DNA of 23,041 nt from Apostichopus parvimensis (GCA_000934455.1 KN886641.1:1-23041); one strand, 5' to 3'; numbered from the stretch's first letter, positions 1-11,058 are shown. A program made the numbers and translations. Notes: generated by a model from the letters alone, not told the origin.

Positions 1-333
1 CCCCCCCGGCTAGCTTCGTGTCTGGCTTGTGATGAGTCATACAACTTGCTACAGTAAGTCATTTACACCGATGAATTGTATGCACTGCATGGGCAGTCGG
101 ACTAGCATTTTATTCAAGGCGCTGGTTCTGTCTGAGCATCTTACAGAATTTGTTAAAACTTGATCAGAATCCTGTTTATGTGCAAGTACGTACCTATAAG
201 CTCGTCTACACTGTCCGCCATGGTTACTTCAAATTGTGTCTGATGAATGAGTTAAAATATGACCTAATTTCTCGCCTTAGTTTACTTTAAGTTGAAATTT
301 AACAAAATAAGTCAACAGTAACGTTGTTAATAC

Positions 334-559
334 TGTACTACTTAGGGCAAGGGCTATATTATATACAGTACTGTACTGTATTTAGTATACAGTAGCCTGT
401 GTAATATTATGTGTGTGTCCTCATCAAAAGTCAGGGCTGCTCATATACAGACCTGTACTTAGTGTACTACTTAGGACAATGCTATATAGACTGTATTTAG
501 TAGAGCCTGTGTAATATTATGTGTGTATCCTCATCAAAAGTCAGGGCTGCTCAGATACT
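334..559. repeat. Tandem duplication of about 120 bp
   Basis: Unit 1 (about 334-453) and unit 2 (about 464-559) share GTACTACTTAGG, CTGTATTTAGTA and a nearly unbroken block starting AGCCTGTGTAATATTATGTG and ending TCAGGGCTGCTCA. Unit 2 is shorter by small deletions. Several TACTGTA words lie inside. Confidence 0.8.
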
Positions 560-3345
560 GTAAGTACTGTACCATGCATGTGCAAACTGAGTTAGTGCAC
601 AGTCAGCCATGATTAATGTGTACTGTATGTGAAAATGTATGACCTATTTTTACTATTTAATTGAATTATCAAAATGTTAAATCTGTCAAATAATTCTGAG
701 CTGTCACATTGATATTGTTAGTTTTTTTTTGGGGGGGGGGGAGTGGTGGGGAGAAGAGAGGGTTACTTCATTGTTTTTGTTGTTGGGTTTTCTATTCCTT
801 TTTTTTCTTTTCTTTTCTAATAAGCACAATTTATAGTAGGGCGTTTCACAACACCTTTTTAGTCACACGATAATGGTGAATTATAGATTAAAAGTGACTA
901 GCTCTGGCAAAGGCGTACAGTGTAAAGTACGCTAATCTGTGTTTGCTATGAAGCTTAGTTAGAACTGGATTATACAAACCCACACTGTAGGGCCAGGATA
1001 GCTTACTGTTTATACTAATAACACGGTGATAAGATGTATGCATGAGCGTCTATTTAGATATCTCTCTCAATTAACAATTCAGTTTAATGCAACTTTTTTT
1101 CTTCATTTTTTGAGGTAATGTTCAGACATTTTATGATGCTATTCAGTTATAAAATCCCATCATAATGTATACAGTAGGTCATTATCTTGACTAATTAATC
1201 CAGTTGCATTTCAAAAATGATGAAGTAATTAATCCCCATTGCAATGCAATTCACAGTTCTCAAACCTAAATTGATTTCTTCTTTATTCTTGTGTAGGCTT
1301 TTACAGTATTTGCACTAACATGTTAAGTCTGAAATGAATAGGAATTCTCTGTATCCTAAGTTCAGCTGGATGAACAAGGTCAATGACAAGAAAGAGAAAA
1401 ACGGGATATTTTGAAGATAAAATATTTTCAAATAGGAATTGCCCCTTTCCATTTTTTATATCCAAACTTGCTTTCCCCTTATACCTTGCCTTCATATTTG
1501 GTTGTCTGAAGGATTTTTTGGTTGTCCAATTAAAGCACCCAAAATTACTACTGGAGTTGCCTGACGTGGTACATTGCATGAATATCTTGAATGAAGATCT
1601 TTCTTTTTTTTTTCAAAAAAACCACAACTTCTTTTCAAAAGAATCAAAATTCCAATCCTTTGTACAGGTGATTTTAATTTGTTTGAAAACAAATAAATCT
1701 AACAATCAACCGCAAGTACAGAGTTAACAACATTTCCATTACAGAGATTTTCATGCTGAAATAGTCAATGGTGGTTTCTTAATTTCCTGTGATTTGTTTT
1801 ACTAATCCTGTAGCCTTTACCATTCATGTCAGACAACCTAAGCAACATTCTAGGCTGTCCGATGTGATTTTTTGGTCGGCTCGGACGATTGGACCACCGT
1901 TAAATTTGAGCCCTGCCTAATATTGTCTAGATATGTGCAGTGGTCTACTTTCAGTATCTCAAAGTACAGTAGTGGGATCTAGATGCATGCTACAAGTCTT
2001 CAGAACAGCCGAGACGAGTACAAACAGATTGAACTATGGGGAATTTGGAGAATATAAAAATATTGTCAAAAAGGAAAGTGTACTTTGTTAGCGTTCTTAC
2101 TTTCCTTGATCATAGCATCGTCTGAACAAAGGAGTGGGAGGTAGGCTCTATGGTATGCTGACGTCTTCGAAAGATCCATAGAAAAGGAACGTGTGGAATA
2201 TTGTGAACAGAAAAAAGATGAATTGCTTTTTTTTTCCCTGCTTTTTGCTTTCCTTTTGTTATCGTATCTAGACTTGTACAGCATTTGACTCGTGCTGTAA
2301 CATGTTCCAGGAAGTTAGAACAACTACTGTACCTGTATGTTAATGTCTGAAAGAAAATGGGGGGGGGGGGGTGTATTGTAAACGTAAAAGACAGTCATTT
2401 GAAGAGGAACCACTCTTGCTGCATTGTGCACCCCATGAAGTTTATAGATAAAAGCCATTTGAAGGTCTTTTCAATCTCAAGTCTTATTAAATTTTCCAAC
2501 GTCATTGCAGATCTATGAAGGAAGTCTGTATAATGAAGCACTTCCGAGTTAAAACTGTAAACCTATAGCCATTCTCAACCTGTCCTTTGAGGATATATAG
2601 CAACGTTAATCTATGGCCTGATCATGTGTAGTAGCTATTCCTCTTTCGAAGGTAGTGGCGATACTCACTTCACGTGACAGCGTCAGGATCATACGGTTAC
2701 AGTCTCGATGTCAAGGGGAATGGGGGTTGAGAGTGGATCAAATTCTATCCTGGGTGACTCTTCTTAAAGAGGATGTACAGGTACATGAATGAATACTTGC
2801 GTATCTCTACGGGAAGTTTTATTTTGAGACAAAGAATTTCCATGTAACCCAATCTGTTGTTGCTGGGCCATACAAAGCACAGAGTATTGGTAAAACCTGA
2901 ACACAGCCATGAAAACTGGGTTGTATCAATAGATCATATTATGCAAATTATGAATTTTGTAATGATGATTGAAACTTCCCTCTCAGCAATTAACATTGAC
3001 AGGTTGACATGTTATGTAGAGTAATCCTTTTAAGTTACACACAACATCAACAAAAACAAGCAATCGGTGGACACATTCAGGCTTGCCAAATGTGCAAACT
3101 ATACAATATCATGATCAATTAGATACCTAGATTGCTTAATTACTTATGAGAAGCACTTAATTAACTTTTAACTTATATTTTACATGACCACACCCACTTC
3201 ATGAAGATATGTATCAAGCATATAGAAACATAGTAATTTACGTAAATACTACAAGAGCACTGCAGTCTTTTAGTTTTTTACTCAACTTAATTTTTAGTTG
3301 GTATTACACCACTTTTGGATCTTCTTGGCTTTAATCCGCCATACA

Positions 3346-3414
3346 AGGCATTTTTGGGAGGGGCAGGGGGAGGGTGCAGCCAGGCATTATGGGAGGAGCA
3401 GGGGAGAGGTGGAG
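3346..3414 (+). repeat. G-rich 36-bp tandem pair with a quadruplex-capable core
   Basis: Two units start AGGCATT at 3346 and 3382. The first contains four consecutive G runs of 3-5 bases between 3356 and 3374, separated by one or two bases, which fits the standard G-quadruplex pattern on the + strand. Confidence 0.6.
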
Positions 3415-4777
3415 TTTGCTCAATCTGACTACAGCACTTCACCATTTTCACTGACAGTACTTATCTAGTCTACAAAGTTAGTAGTGCACAAGGTTATATA
3501 GCTGAGACTGGTCTGTTTTTATTCCAGGTCAACCCCCCCCCCATTTGCAATTATTCTCTCTTCCTGATGTTCATTTTAAAGTTTGCCAACTACATTTCCA
3601 GGTTATTCTTTATTCCACCGACAATTTTTTTCACATTCTCAAGTCTGTTTCTTTATAACTTGCTATACTGTATATACAGTAATGCAATAGTTTCCCATAG
3701 CTATGTACAGTAGGTATAAAATACCTTACTGTAGAGTACATACTTTAGACAACCCAGGCTCTAGAAGTACCTTTTGCATCTCATGTGTCTTCTTGACCAG
3801 TATCATTGCCTTTCTAAAACAGGTTCTTCTTCAATGCCACAAATCATCACAGTTTCTACATACAATTAAAACCAATACTGCACGTCCATAACATTTAATT
3901 AAGTCCTTCCCTTGGAGCCTATCTAGTCCATTCCTGTGATTGACGTTTGTTTCACTATCAAACATACAGTATGTTGAGTTTGCTTGTATTGCAGTGTTCT
4001 TGATAGCCCCCTATACCTGATTTTACACATCAGAGGTTATTGATTTAGTACAGGTCTCGATTTGACATCCCATGGAGCCTACATTAAAGACTACTGTAGG
4101 ATAGCCAATTAGTAGAGGCCAACATCGTTAATGAATATAGGCACTTGACGATCATTTGCTATTCGTCAAATTAAACAGAAGTAAGTCCTCAGTCAAACAG
4201 ACTAAGTACTGCATTGATTGTCTTTCTTTGTAGTGTACAGTGGGAGATTTTGTCTCACTAAAATATCGATTTTTTGGGGGGCCTTTTCACCAGCCAGTGT
4301 CTGAGGAGGTGACAAAGGTACCTTTTGGCATTTAATTCTGATGAAGAATTGTACTGTGTACAGTAGACCCTTTGTCTCTTCATTACTCCTGCTTTAATTA
4401 AAAAAACTGAATCTATGTCTGCTATGATGGAGTAGATCAGCTACAGTAGCTATCTCACTCAAGTTTATTCGTTTGTACCAGTGTAGACTTGTATGACCAA
4501 ACAGTGCAGTGAGTGGTGGAATTTGTGTCAACTTTTATCTTGCTCCCCTCTACTTACTGAATCCTTGGTCCAGCTGCTGCAGATATGAAAACATGTATAT
4601 AAGCCATAAGTCTTCCAAGACCTATGCTGTTACTTTAACATGTGCAGCATGCAATGATTGCTGTATTTGCCAATGTAACAAACATACCCTCATAATGTTG
4701 CGAGATTTACAACACTTTGTTATTGTATAGTAGAATACGGCAGCTAAGATCAGATCTCTGATTTACTTCATATTTAA

Positions 4778-4880
4778 CCCGTTCAGACTGTTCAGTGCTG
4801 AGCTCGAGTATATACTCAAGTTACGCAACAAGCCAGATCAGTGCTAAGATCGAGTATATATTCTTTTTACGATCATGCGG
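4778..4880. repeat. TTAA-flanked unit with two 34-bp GAGTATATACTC repeats
   Basis: Two same-length repeats (4792-4825 and 4838-4871), 46 bases apart, share TCAGTGCT and CGAGTATATA; the first contains the perfect palindrome GAGTATATACTC. The unit starts CCCGTTCAG directly after TTAA (4774-4777) and ends CGG directly before TTAA (4881-4884). TTAA target sites and CCC-type ends are typical of piggyBac elements, but the two ends here match each other only weakly. A piggyBac-related MITE relic is an inference. Confidence 0.4.
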
Positions 4881-5314
4881 TTAATCCACGGCAAGATCTC
4901 TTCCGTAGGCTGTGATGTAATGTAAATGCATAGTACATGTTTTCTCATTGGTGTATTCGTTCACGTGATCAGATTCGCAGCAAATGGGAGCCCATAAAAC
5001 AAAATTTATTAGAAATACGGATACAAACAAAATGAAGAAACGGTACGATTATGCACATGTATGTTGAACCTCGATCAGGAAATTATTCAACGTTGGTCAA
5101 AATTAAACTCTATGCCCTTCAAAAGCATATGAAAGCTGTTATATTGTAAAGTCAGTTTTTTTTTTACTTTTTGGTGTTTCTTTGTGTTCAAAATTTCATT
5201 TTGTTTTCAGGTAAAGTACAGATACTTTATACTATCTTTTATTTCTAACACTTCAGTATCAGTTTTAATTTTCTTTAATTTATTTTTATTCTTGTCTTTC
5301 TTTTTTCCTTCCAG

Positions 5315-5392
5315 CTTTCACTGGCTTTGAGACGGCAAACAAGTATATTGTTAAGAATACCTTGGGACAACAAGTCTACTTTGCTGCCGAAG
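5315..5392 (+). CDS. PLSCR: PLSCR exon A: FTGFET / VYFAAE segment
   Basis: The exon follows a long pyrimidine tract ending in CCAG and runs to the donor AG|GTAAAT. It begins with two bases of a split codon, so the previous exon must end in phase 1. With a G before them the codon would be alanine, which fits the family's ELLEA/V-FTGFET junction. The 25 full codons read FTGFETANKY, then IVKNTLGQQV, then YFAAE, and the last base starts a GAT codon. Human PLSCR1 has LTGFETNNKYEIKNSFGQRV and YFAAE here, so the match is residue by residue. This is the start of the twelve-stranded beta-barrel predicted for the tubby-like scramblase fold. No upstream coding exon is recognisable in 1-5314. Confidence 0.93.
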
Positions 5393-7541
5393 GTAAATTA
5401 ATTTTTCATTTCACGTTTTCGGTGGCGTACCATGAATTTTGCATTTTAAATCCAATTGAAAGGAATGATGCAAATTTGCTACATTTTTCTTGGAAGTTAT
5501 TTGTTATTCAATTTCTTTTGCAATTTGACCTTAAAGAGCATTAAAGTGGGATTATGTCATTGATAAAATCCTCAGAATCCTAGTGCAGATCTGGGGGTAA
5601 TGAAGGGGTATACATTACACTTCCCCTCTCCCCCCCCCCTCCTCCAACACCACACCCCTTCAAACTTCAGACGAGAAGGTATTTAAATTAACGCAAACTT
5701 TTGTTAAGATTGAACTATGGACATCAATTATATTCTAAATATGCCTTGGAATGCACCATGTGAAGTCTAACAAAGTTTTTAGATGAAGCCCACACACCTC
5801 CAATGGGATGGGGGTGGGGGGGGGTTGCTTTCACTGACCCCAAAACCACACTGGCCTCCTTTGTACAATACAAAATGTTACCTTCAGAAGAGACAAAATG
5901 TAACCTTTGCTTAAGGAATTTCCCCTCTTCAGTTTTAATAATTTAACAACATCTTGTTTCCAACTATGTGACCCCTTCAGTCACCCCTTGATGAAAGATT
6001 ACTTAAAAGCTAAACATTGACAAATAATCTTGTCAAACACAGCAGTAGAGCGTCAGCTCTGTTTGTTTGTTTTCACATGAATCAGTTTCCAGCAGTTTTG
6101 TTTACTATCTACAGCTCGAGTTTCCAGTGTTACCATTGTTATTTACAGCTCGTTATCATAATTAATTTGTTAATTATAGATTCTGAAGATGTGTCACTTT
6201 ATGATGATAAAATCAATTATTTGTTCTTCTTTATCCCTGTATTAACTGACAGTCTGGATACATTCTTTAGATTCACAAAATATTGACTTTTGCCAAATTT
6301 TTACAGGATGATTATCTCGTTTGCTAATTTGAACGTTGATATTGTATGTTGTTTAAACACAGAGGTCATAAAGTGTAATAAAATCTAAATTTAGTGACAG
6401 AGATAAAGTATTGCACTACAATGTACAGTACCAACTGTGTCACTGTTAGGTCTTCAAAGCTAGAATTTCATCAAGTATTAAGCATTTGGACTAGGCAGTG
6501 CTGGCTGTTTACATCACTCAGGGCAAATTTGTAAGGATTATTTGCCGGTTGTCCCCCCGGACAATGAGCCATCACATTAAAACTAACTTGAAGTAGGTGC
6601 AGGATTCAATGAATCAATCCTTAAGGAAACATTACAAAGTGATGAGATATTAATTAACATAAGAGTGAGAACATCAATATCGACAGAAAATAATATGAAA
6701 TACTCTTAGGTATTGAATCACAAAGATACAGTAGAAAGTAGATACAGTAGAAAGTACAGAAAGAAAAACTTCTGTGATTGAGGTGACTAACTAACTAATA
6801 AAATTCCCCTCTAAGTTGTTTTGTAGTCACTTCACTCCTCGCTTACCTGTCTCCCCTCAACCTTAGCACCCTCGTTGAGAGCAGCATACTTCAAATGTTT
6901 TCAGCTATTTCACATCACCACCACTTTACCTTCCACAAGTTACAGTGTGAATAGTTTATAACAGTGCAAAACAAAGAAAATATTCATAAAAATTTTTTAC
7001 CTCAAACCATAATTTGAGGTCATAACAATTGTGTAAACTTTGGAAATTTTGTGTCCAAATTTAAGTTTGGCCTCAAAAAAAAGACGTTTGGTATTGAGTT
7101 GTTATGCTGTGCTGTGCTATGCTGTTCTATACACAGTGGTTGACTTCTAATGTTAGAAATTCAGAGGAGTGTACTTCAAAAGTTTCCAGCCGTTTCCAAA
7201 CACTACTTGAATTGCATAAGTGTACATAATTCTTCTAGAAGTGGCATTGGATATTCCTTTACAGAAAGTCATCCTAGAGCCATGCTACAGTACACGTACA
7301 GTATATGATAATAATATTATTTTCTGTTTACAATCACTGCATAATAATTACTACTAAAATACCATAATAGTTTTCAGACATAGATGTTTAAATATTTTGT
7401 GAACTTTATGACAAATCTTTGTTTTATTTTTGTGTAATTCCATGTTTGTCATTTGGCTCTAAATTTCTGATTTAACATTGCTGTGGCTTCTCAGTCTGTT
7501 TTAAGAATAAAATTTATTGTTTGTTTTTTGTGTGTGTCTAG
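5393..7541 (+). other. PLSCR: PLSCR intron A-B
   Basis: This 2.1-kb intron holds a C tract (5630-5639), a G-rich quadruplex-capable tract (5806-5824), clustered TACAGTA words near 6424-6750 and 7288-7304, a 41-bp motif also found at 8283 (6830-6870), and a short TGCTG-type microsatellite near 7100-7130. No coding sequence is recognised. Confidence 0.8.
6830..6870. repeat. 41-bp motif, copy 1
   Basis: It reads CTTCACTCCTCGCTTACCTG and continues to AACCTTAGCACC. It matches 8283-8323 with three mismatches and no gaps. The pair lies in two different introns, so it may be a fragment of a dispersed repeat. Confidence 0.6.
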
Positions 7542-7671
7542 ATTCGGACTGCTGTACCAGAAACTGCTGCGGGAACGCACGATGTTTCGACATGAAGATC
7601 CTAGACAATACTCAGAGAGACATCATCCACTTGAGTCGTCCTTTGAGATGTACATCTTGTTGGTTTCCATG
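7542..7671 (+). CDS. PLSCR: PLSCR exon B: cysteine-rich segment
   Basis: The acceptor is TCTAG and the donor is ATG|GTAACT. The first two bases complete the GAT codon begun in exon A. The exon then encodes 42 residues, starting [20 protein letters not shown] and ending near LSRPLRCTSCWFP. It leaves TG for the next exon, where the codon becomes TGT (Cys). Human PLSCR1 has [20 protein letters not shown] and then LERPLRCSSC here, so alignment is gap-free. The paired cysteines are a family hallmark. The human palmitoylation block CCCPCC is reduced to CWFPCC across the junction with exon C, so fewer cysteines are available for acylation. The enclosing intron phases (1 before, 2 after) are consistent with both neighbours. 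Confidence 0.93.
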
Positions 7672-7892
7672 GTAACTGCTCGTTTTTAATTGGTATTTGA
7701 TAAGTGTGTCAAGAACTTCAATTAACGTAGTTACCTCGACATATCAATAGCCATGTCTCATACTTCAAAAAAATATTTGCTTCGTTTTGCATTTTGAAGG
7801 TTGAGATTTGAACATAATGAAAAACACACTGGACTAGAGTGAATGGTATTTGTCCAAAAAAAAAAGAAGCTTTGTGCATGGCTATGGCAAGT

Positions 7893-8210
7893 TGATGCCT
7901 GCTGGATCCACCCTTTGGTTAGAAGAATATTGGATTTGGACTTGGTTACCCAGAATTAAAAGATGATCCCTGCTGGATCCACCTACTGTTCCCAATGCTC
8001 ATACATATACTGTATGGATGAGATTATTCAGAATTATAAAATGATCCCTGCTGGATACACCTACTGTGCCCAATACTCATACATATAGATAAGATTATTC
8101 AGAATTAAAAAGTGATCCCTCCCTGGAGCCACCCACTGTTACAAACACAAAAATATATGCATGAGATTACTTAGAATTACGAAGTGATCCACCCACTGCT
8201 CACAATATCG
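7893..8210. repeat. Minisatellite, about 72-bp unit, 4-5 copies
   Basis: Units begin near 7893, 7964, 8043, 8114 and 8186 (spacings 71, 79, 71 and 72). The shared core is TGATCCCTGCTGGATCCACC, then an ACTGTnCCCAATnCTCATACA stretch and GATTATTCAGAATTA. The last unit is cut short and the copies are visibly diverged. It is wholly intronic. Confidence 0.85.
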
Positions 8211-8282
8211 ATCGGAAGAAGGATCATCCCAACCTTCATCGGTTTCTCTGCCTGAAAATTCACTGTATGGTTACAGCATCTA

Positions 8283-8323
8283 CTTCGCTCCTCGCTTACC
8301 TGTCTCCTCGCAACCTTAGCACC
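8283..8323. repeat. 41-bp motif, copy 2
   Basis: This is the second copy of the motif at 6830-6870. It sits between two local 29-30-base repeats (8251-8279 and 8355-8384) that share CCTGAAAATTCACTG and end in AACAGCAT or TACAGCAT. Confidence 0.6.
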
Positions 8324-8634
8324 TTGTTCTACCGTGCCTAGAATGTCCTGGTAACCTGAAAATTCACTGCTTTGATAACAGCATATATATTTCACTTTCT
8401 TATTTATCTTCAAGAATCTGAAACAAGGAAATTAATTCTCAGGAAGTCTGGGGACCTACAGTAGTTGGAATAAATAGCATCATTATTATTTTCTCTTTCT
8501 CTATTTAAATTCTTGGAGAACTTTCATGCAGGATACTACCTTAGAAGGAATGTAGAAATATTTGCCTTTTCCGTCAACTTGATTCACTTTTCTTTCCTTC
8601 TGCTTTATTATCATTTTTTTTTGAAAAAAAATAG

Positions 8635-8809
8635 TTGCTTGCAGAAACTGGAAGTGAGCTCACCTCCCGGGACAGTGATCGGTTATGTCAAGCAGTCCTG
8701 GAGCATCTGTTTCCCAAAGTTCACGATCGAGAATGAACGAGAAGAGACCATTCTCCGTATCGACGGTCCGCTCTGTACCTGGAACATGTGTGGAGATGTG
8801 GAATTTGAT
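8635..8809 (+). CDS. PLSCR: PLSCR exon C: LEV..PPG / FTIENE / CGDVEFD segment
   Basis: The acceptor AATAG is followed by T, which completes the TGT cysteine codon, and then by 58 codons ending exactly at GAT|GTAAGG (phase 0). The peptide starts CLQKLEVSSPPGTVIGYVKQ, continues through SWSICFPKFTIENEREETIL and ends with CTWNMCGDVEFD. The human counterpart reads CLQEIEIQAPPG, GYVIQTWHPCLPKFTIQNE and CCGDVDFE, so the exon is colinear over its whole length. A downstream AG inside the exon (8643-8644) would put the frame into an immediate stop, so 8635 is the only workable start. A short A-run directly before the acceptor makes its pyrimidine tract poorer than those of the other exons. Confidence 0.93.
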
Positions 8810-9760
8810 GTAAGGGTTATAGAGACTGACTACACTAGTGACTGCGCAAAAATTGGCTAGAGAATGCTAAAAATGTCCAGAAAGTCTTCAAAACAATAGA
8901 ACATACCTTTTAGGCATATTTTTTGACCGGGCGAGGGTTTGCAAGAAGAAATAGAATACACTTTGTGCATTAAACCACTGTCACATAGTTCTGCTTTGAT
9001 GGATGGATGGTTAAGAGTAGATAGCAAGTGTAAGATAAGTCAGATGCAAACAAACAAGGAGAAGAAGAAATGTTGTTGTCTGGGGGTGCCGGGACAAATC
9101 ATCAAGGGTCAGTAGAGTCTCCCCTAATACTCAGCTGTAAGGTTGTAGTCTGGTCCTGGTGCAATCTATTTGGACATATACCCTCACCAACCCCACCCCC
9201 CTCCCCGCCTCCTCTCCCTCGCCCTCACCATCACCAGCCAGTTACCCTTCTGCCGATGAGGAGGCACAGGGTGCTGAATGGGTTGCAATCACAGATAGGA
9301 TTTGATCAATAGGATACTAGCATTGGGGATTGATTGATTGATTTAAAAGGCCAAGTTTGCCCATTGATTGATATACATCTTCTCAGTACAGTCCAGTTAT
9401 AGTTTGAGATTGTACCTTGTTGTTTCATGACATTGTTAAAATCTAGTTGTCTGTCCGAAATTCAGAGGGATTGATATTTTGTTCCCACCAGTATCGTCGT
9501 CAAAATTGAACTCTTTCAAAGTCATCTTGCTTTCAAGCATTTCATGCTAGGGTCAAATTGTCAGCCCCTCTTTAAGATTGATAGATCTAAGCAATTTTTT
9601 AACAGTTTGTTTTTTTCTCTCAGAAGTTTAGTTTTCATCCAGTTATTACATTTCTACTTTCTTGAAAATGTAGTTTCTAACTCCGAGACATGTAACCAGA
9701 GATTTCCGAATGTCGATTGAATGTGTTTGATAGGTAGTTGACCTTTAACCCTCATTTCAG
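8810..9760 (+). other. PLSCR: PLSCR intron C-D
   Basis: This intron of about 950 bases contains a C-rich, low-complexity tract (9181-9238), a GGAT microsatellite near 8998-9011 and a TTGA microsatellite near 9329-9342. The open frame over the C-rich tract is a composition effect. Confidence 0.8.
9181..9238 (+). repeat. C-rich low-complexity tract
   Basis: Almost pure CCCTC/CCACC composition. It is quadruplex-capable on the - strand and produces a proline-rich frame that has no independent support. Confidence 0.6.
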
Positions 9761-9922
9761 GTCATGTCTGCAGACGGCAGCACAAAGGTCGGTAAGATCT
9801 CCAAACAGTGGACAGGTTTGGTGAAGGAGTATTTCACGGATGCTGATAACTTTGGCGTCTCCTTTCCGATGGATCTTGATGTCAGGATGAAGGCCGTAAC
9901 CCTGGCTGCCTGCTTCCTCATT
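9761..9922 (+). CDS. PLSCR: PLSCR exon D: NLS-like motif, calcium loop and membrane helix
   Basis: The acceptor TTTCAG opens a phase-0 exon of exactly 54 codons that ends at the strong donor ATT|GTAAGTAT. Three functional elements are visible. Residues about 11-20 read [10 protein letters not shown], matching the human GKISKHWTGI sequence that binds importin. Residues about 27-40 read [14 protein letters not shown], matching the human acidic calcium-binding loop with its aspartates kept. Residues about 42-54 read [13 protein letters not shown], the first two thirds of the single C-terminal membrane helix. The helix cannot be completed from this exon alone: the next exon must supply the family's DFMFF end. 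Two downstream exons can do so, at 13343 and at 19654. Confidence 0.94.
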
Positions 9923-10254
9923 GTAAGTATCCCACTGATCCTCATAAAACATTTATCTGCTTCTCACAATCTGAAATTACGATCTGTTAACTGCAATCGA
10001 ATTCCAGAGTATGAACAAATGAATGTTATTAGATTGCAATGTGATAAATTGACAATCCAGTTTCTCAATTTAACGAATGGGGTTAGTACGTACTGCAAAT
10101 AATCCGCAATATCCTCAAAGAAGTATATGTTTTTCTGCTGATATAAATATTGTCACGTAAGTGAAAAACCAACGAAGATCTTGTACGATGGATTGCAGGT
10201 CATTACAGGTCATTACTCGATTTAAAAAAAAAAAAACTAAGGTAGAAAAATTGA

Positions 10255-10260
10255 AATAAA
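10255..10260 (+). terminator. Possible intronic poly(A) signal after exon D read-through frame
   Basis: AATAAA lies in the intron after exon D, about 155 bases beyond the stop codon (TAA ending at 10102) that ends the frame if the donor at 9923 is not used. On its own it is a common hexamer. It matters only because the read-through frame is open and starts with hydrophobic residues. Confidence 0.2.
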
Positions 10261-11058
10261 CACCAATGTTGTTTAATGAAGTTAACTGCGAACTAAAACT
10301 ACAATGTAAGGTGAAAAAGGAAACCATCCCCCAGTTCTGCTTGTTATATCTCTAAAATCAATTTCTAAGGTTTATGAGCTTTATGATATACAAGTTTGAG
10401 TAAGTCCAAGTGGTTTTTAATAATACTACGATACCACCGGCGATGGTGCAGTTTACTCTTAGTGGGCGGGGAGGGGGGAGGCAAAGGGGGAAAACAAATT
10501 CCAAACAATTATGCGCCATCGAACAAGCTATGAAGATCATAGTTGAAGAGTTTGAAAATGTTAATGTCACACAAAGTGATCAGTAGCTCAACTTTCTCTT
10601 GAATTCTTCTTAGTTTTTGGTACATGTAATAGAGGGGGGGGGGGGGTATGACCATGTGAGGTGACACTTTTTTTTGTGAGGGGCTGGAAAGAAACTTGAA
10701 AGTGTACAAGGATCATGTCTGATTCATTTTGTACTCACATGTTCAGTCCTTGTATTTTACGTCACTTCTCTTGGGGGAACGTTCAACAATTTTGTAGGTG
10801 AAAGCAAGTACAGTATGTAGGCAATTTTCACTTTATATTTCATGGTAGAAACTGCAGTCTAGTAATATAATTAAAAGTGCTGCTTTGAATAAACTAGATT
10901 GGAACAGTACTCCATGATTGGAACACAATAGCCTTGAGACCCAATGGCTCCTGTTATTGTCATGGGATTAGTTCATTTGAGTAGTCTGTTTTTACCTACT
11001 GTAGTGCATCATCAAGGGAGTGTTTTCAAATTCCAAAATTGTATCGATGGCTGTTTCC

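Larger units (their letters stand above)
1..5314. other. Upstream non-coding stretch, probably intron
   Basis: No exon encoding the scramblase segment expected just upstream (GLEYL..QID..ELLE) can be found on the + strand, and no other protein family is recognisable on either strand. The stretch is AT-rich with poly-G tracts (731-741, 2359-2371), a C tract (3533-3542), a short duplication (334-559), a G-rich duplicated unit (3346-3414), a TTAA-flanked repeat unit (4778-4880) and about 21 copies of TACAGTA/TACTGTA. Exon A starts in phase 2 of a codon, so at least one coding exon must precede it, most likely before base 1. Confidence 0.6.
7672..8634 (+). other. PLSCR: PLSCR intron B-C
   Basis: This intron of about 960 bases is mostly made of local repeats: the minisatellite at 7893-8210, a pair of 29-30-base repeats (8251-8279 and 8355-8384) and the second copy of the 41-bp motif (8283-8323). 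Nothing coding is seen. Confidence 0.8.

Noticed and set aside
1301-1727. Overlapping open frames on both strands (92 codons on -, 114 codons on +).
   Set aside because: Neither resembles a known family, the + frame is full of A/T-run residues, and both are of chance length for AT-rich DNA.
8177-8413. 78-codon frame on the - strand.
   Set aside because: It runs through minisatellite and local repeat sequence in an intron and matches no family.
9070-9312. Proline-rich 80-codon frame on the + strand.
   Set aside because: It is produced by the C-rich tract at 9181-9238, lies inside a well-defined intron and has no splice or family support.
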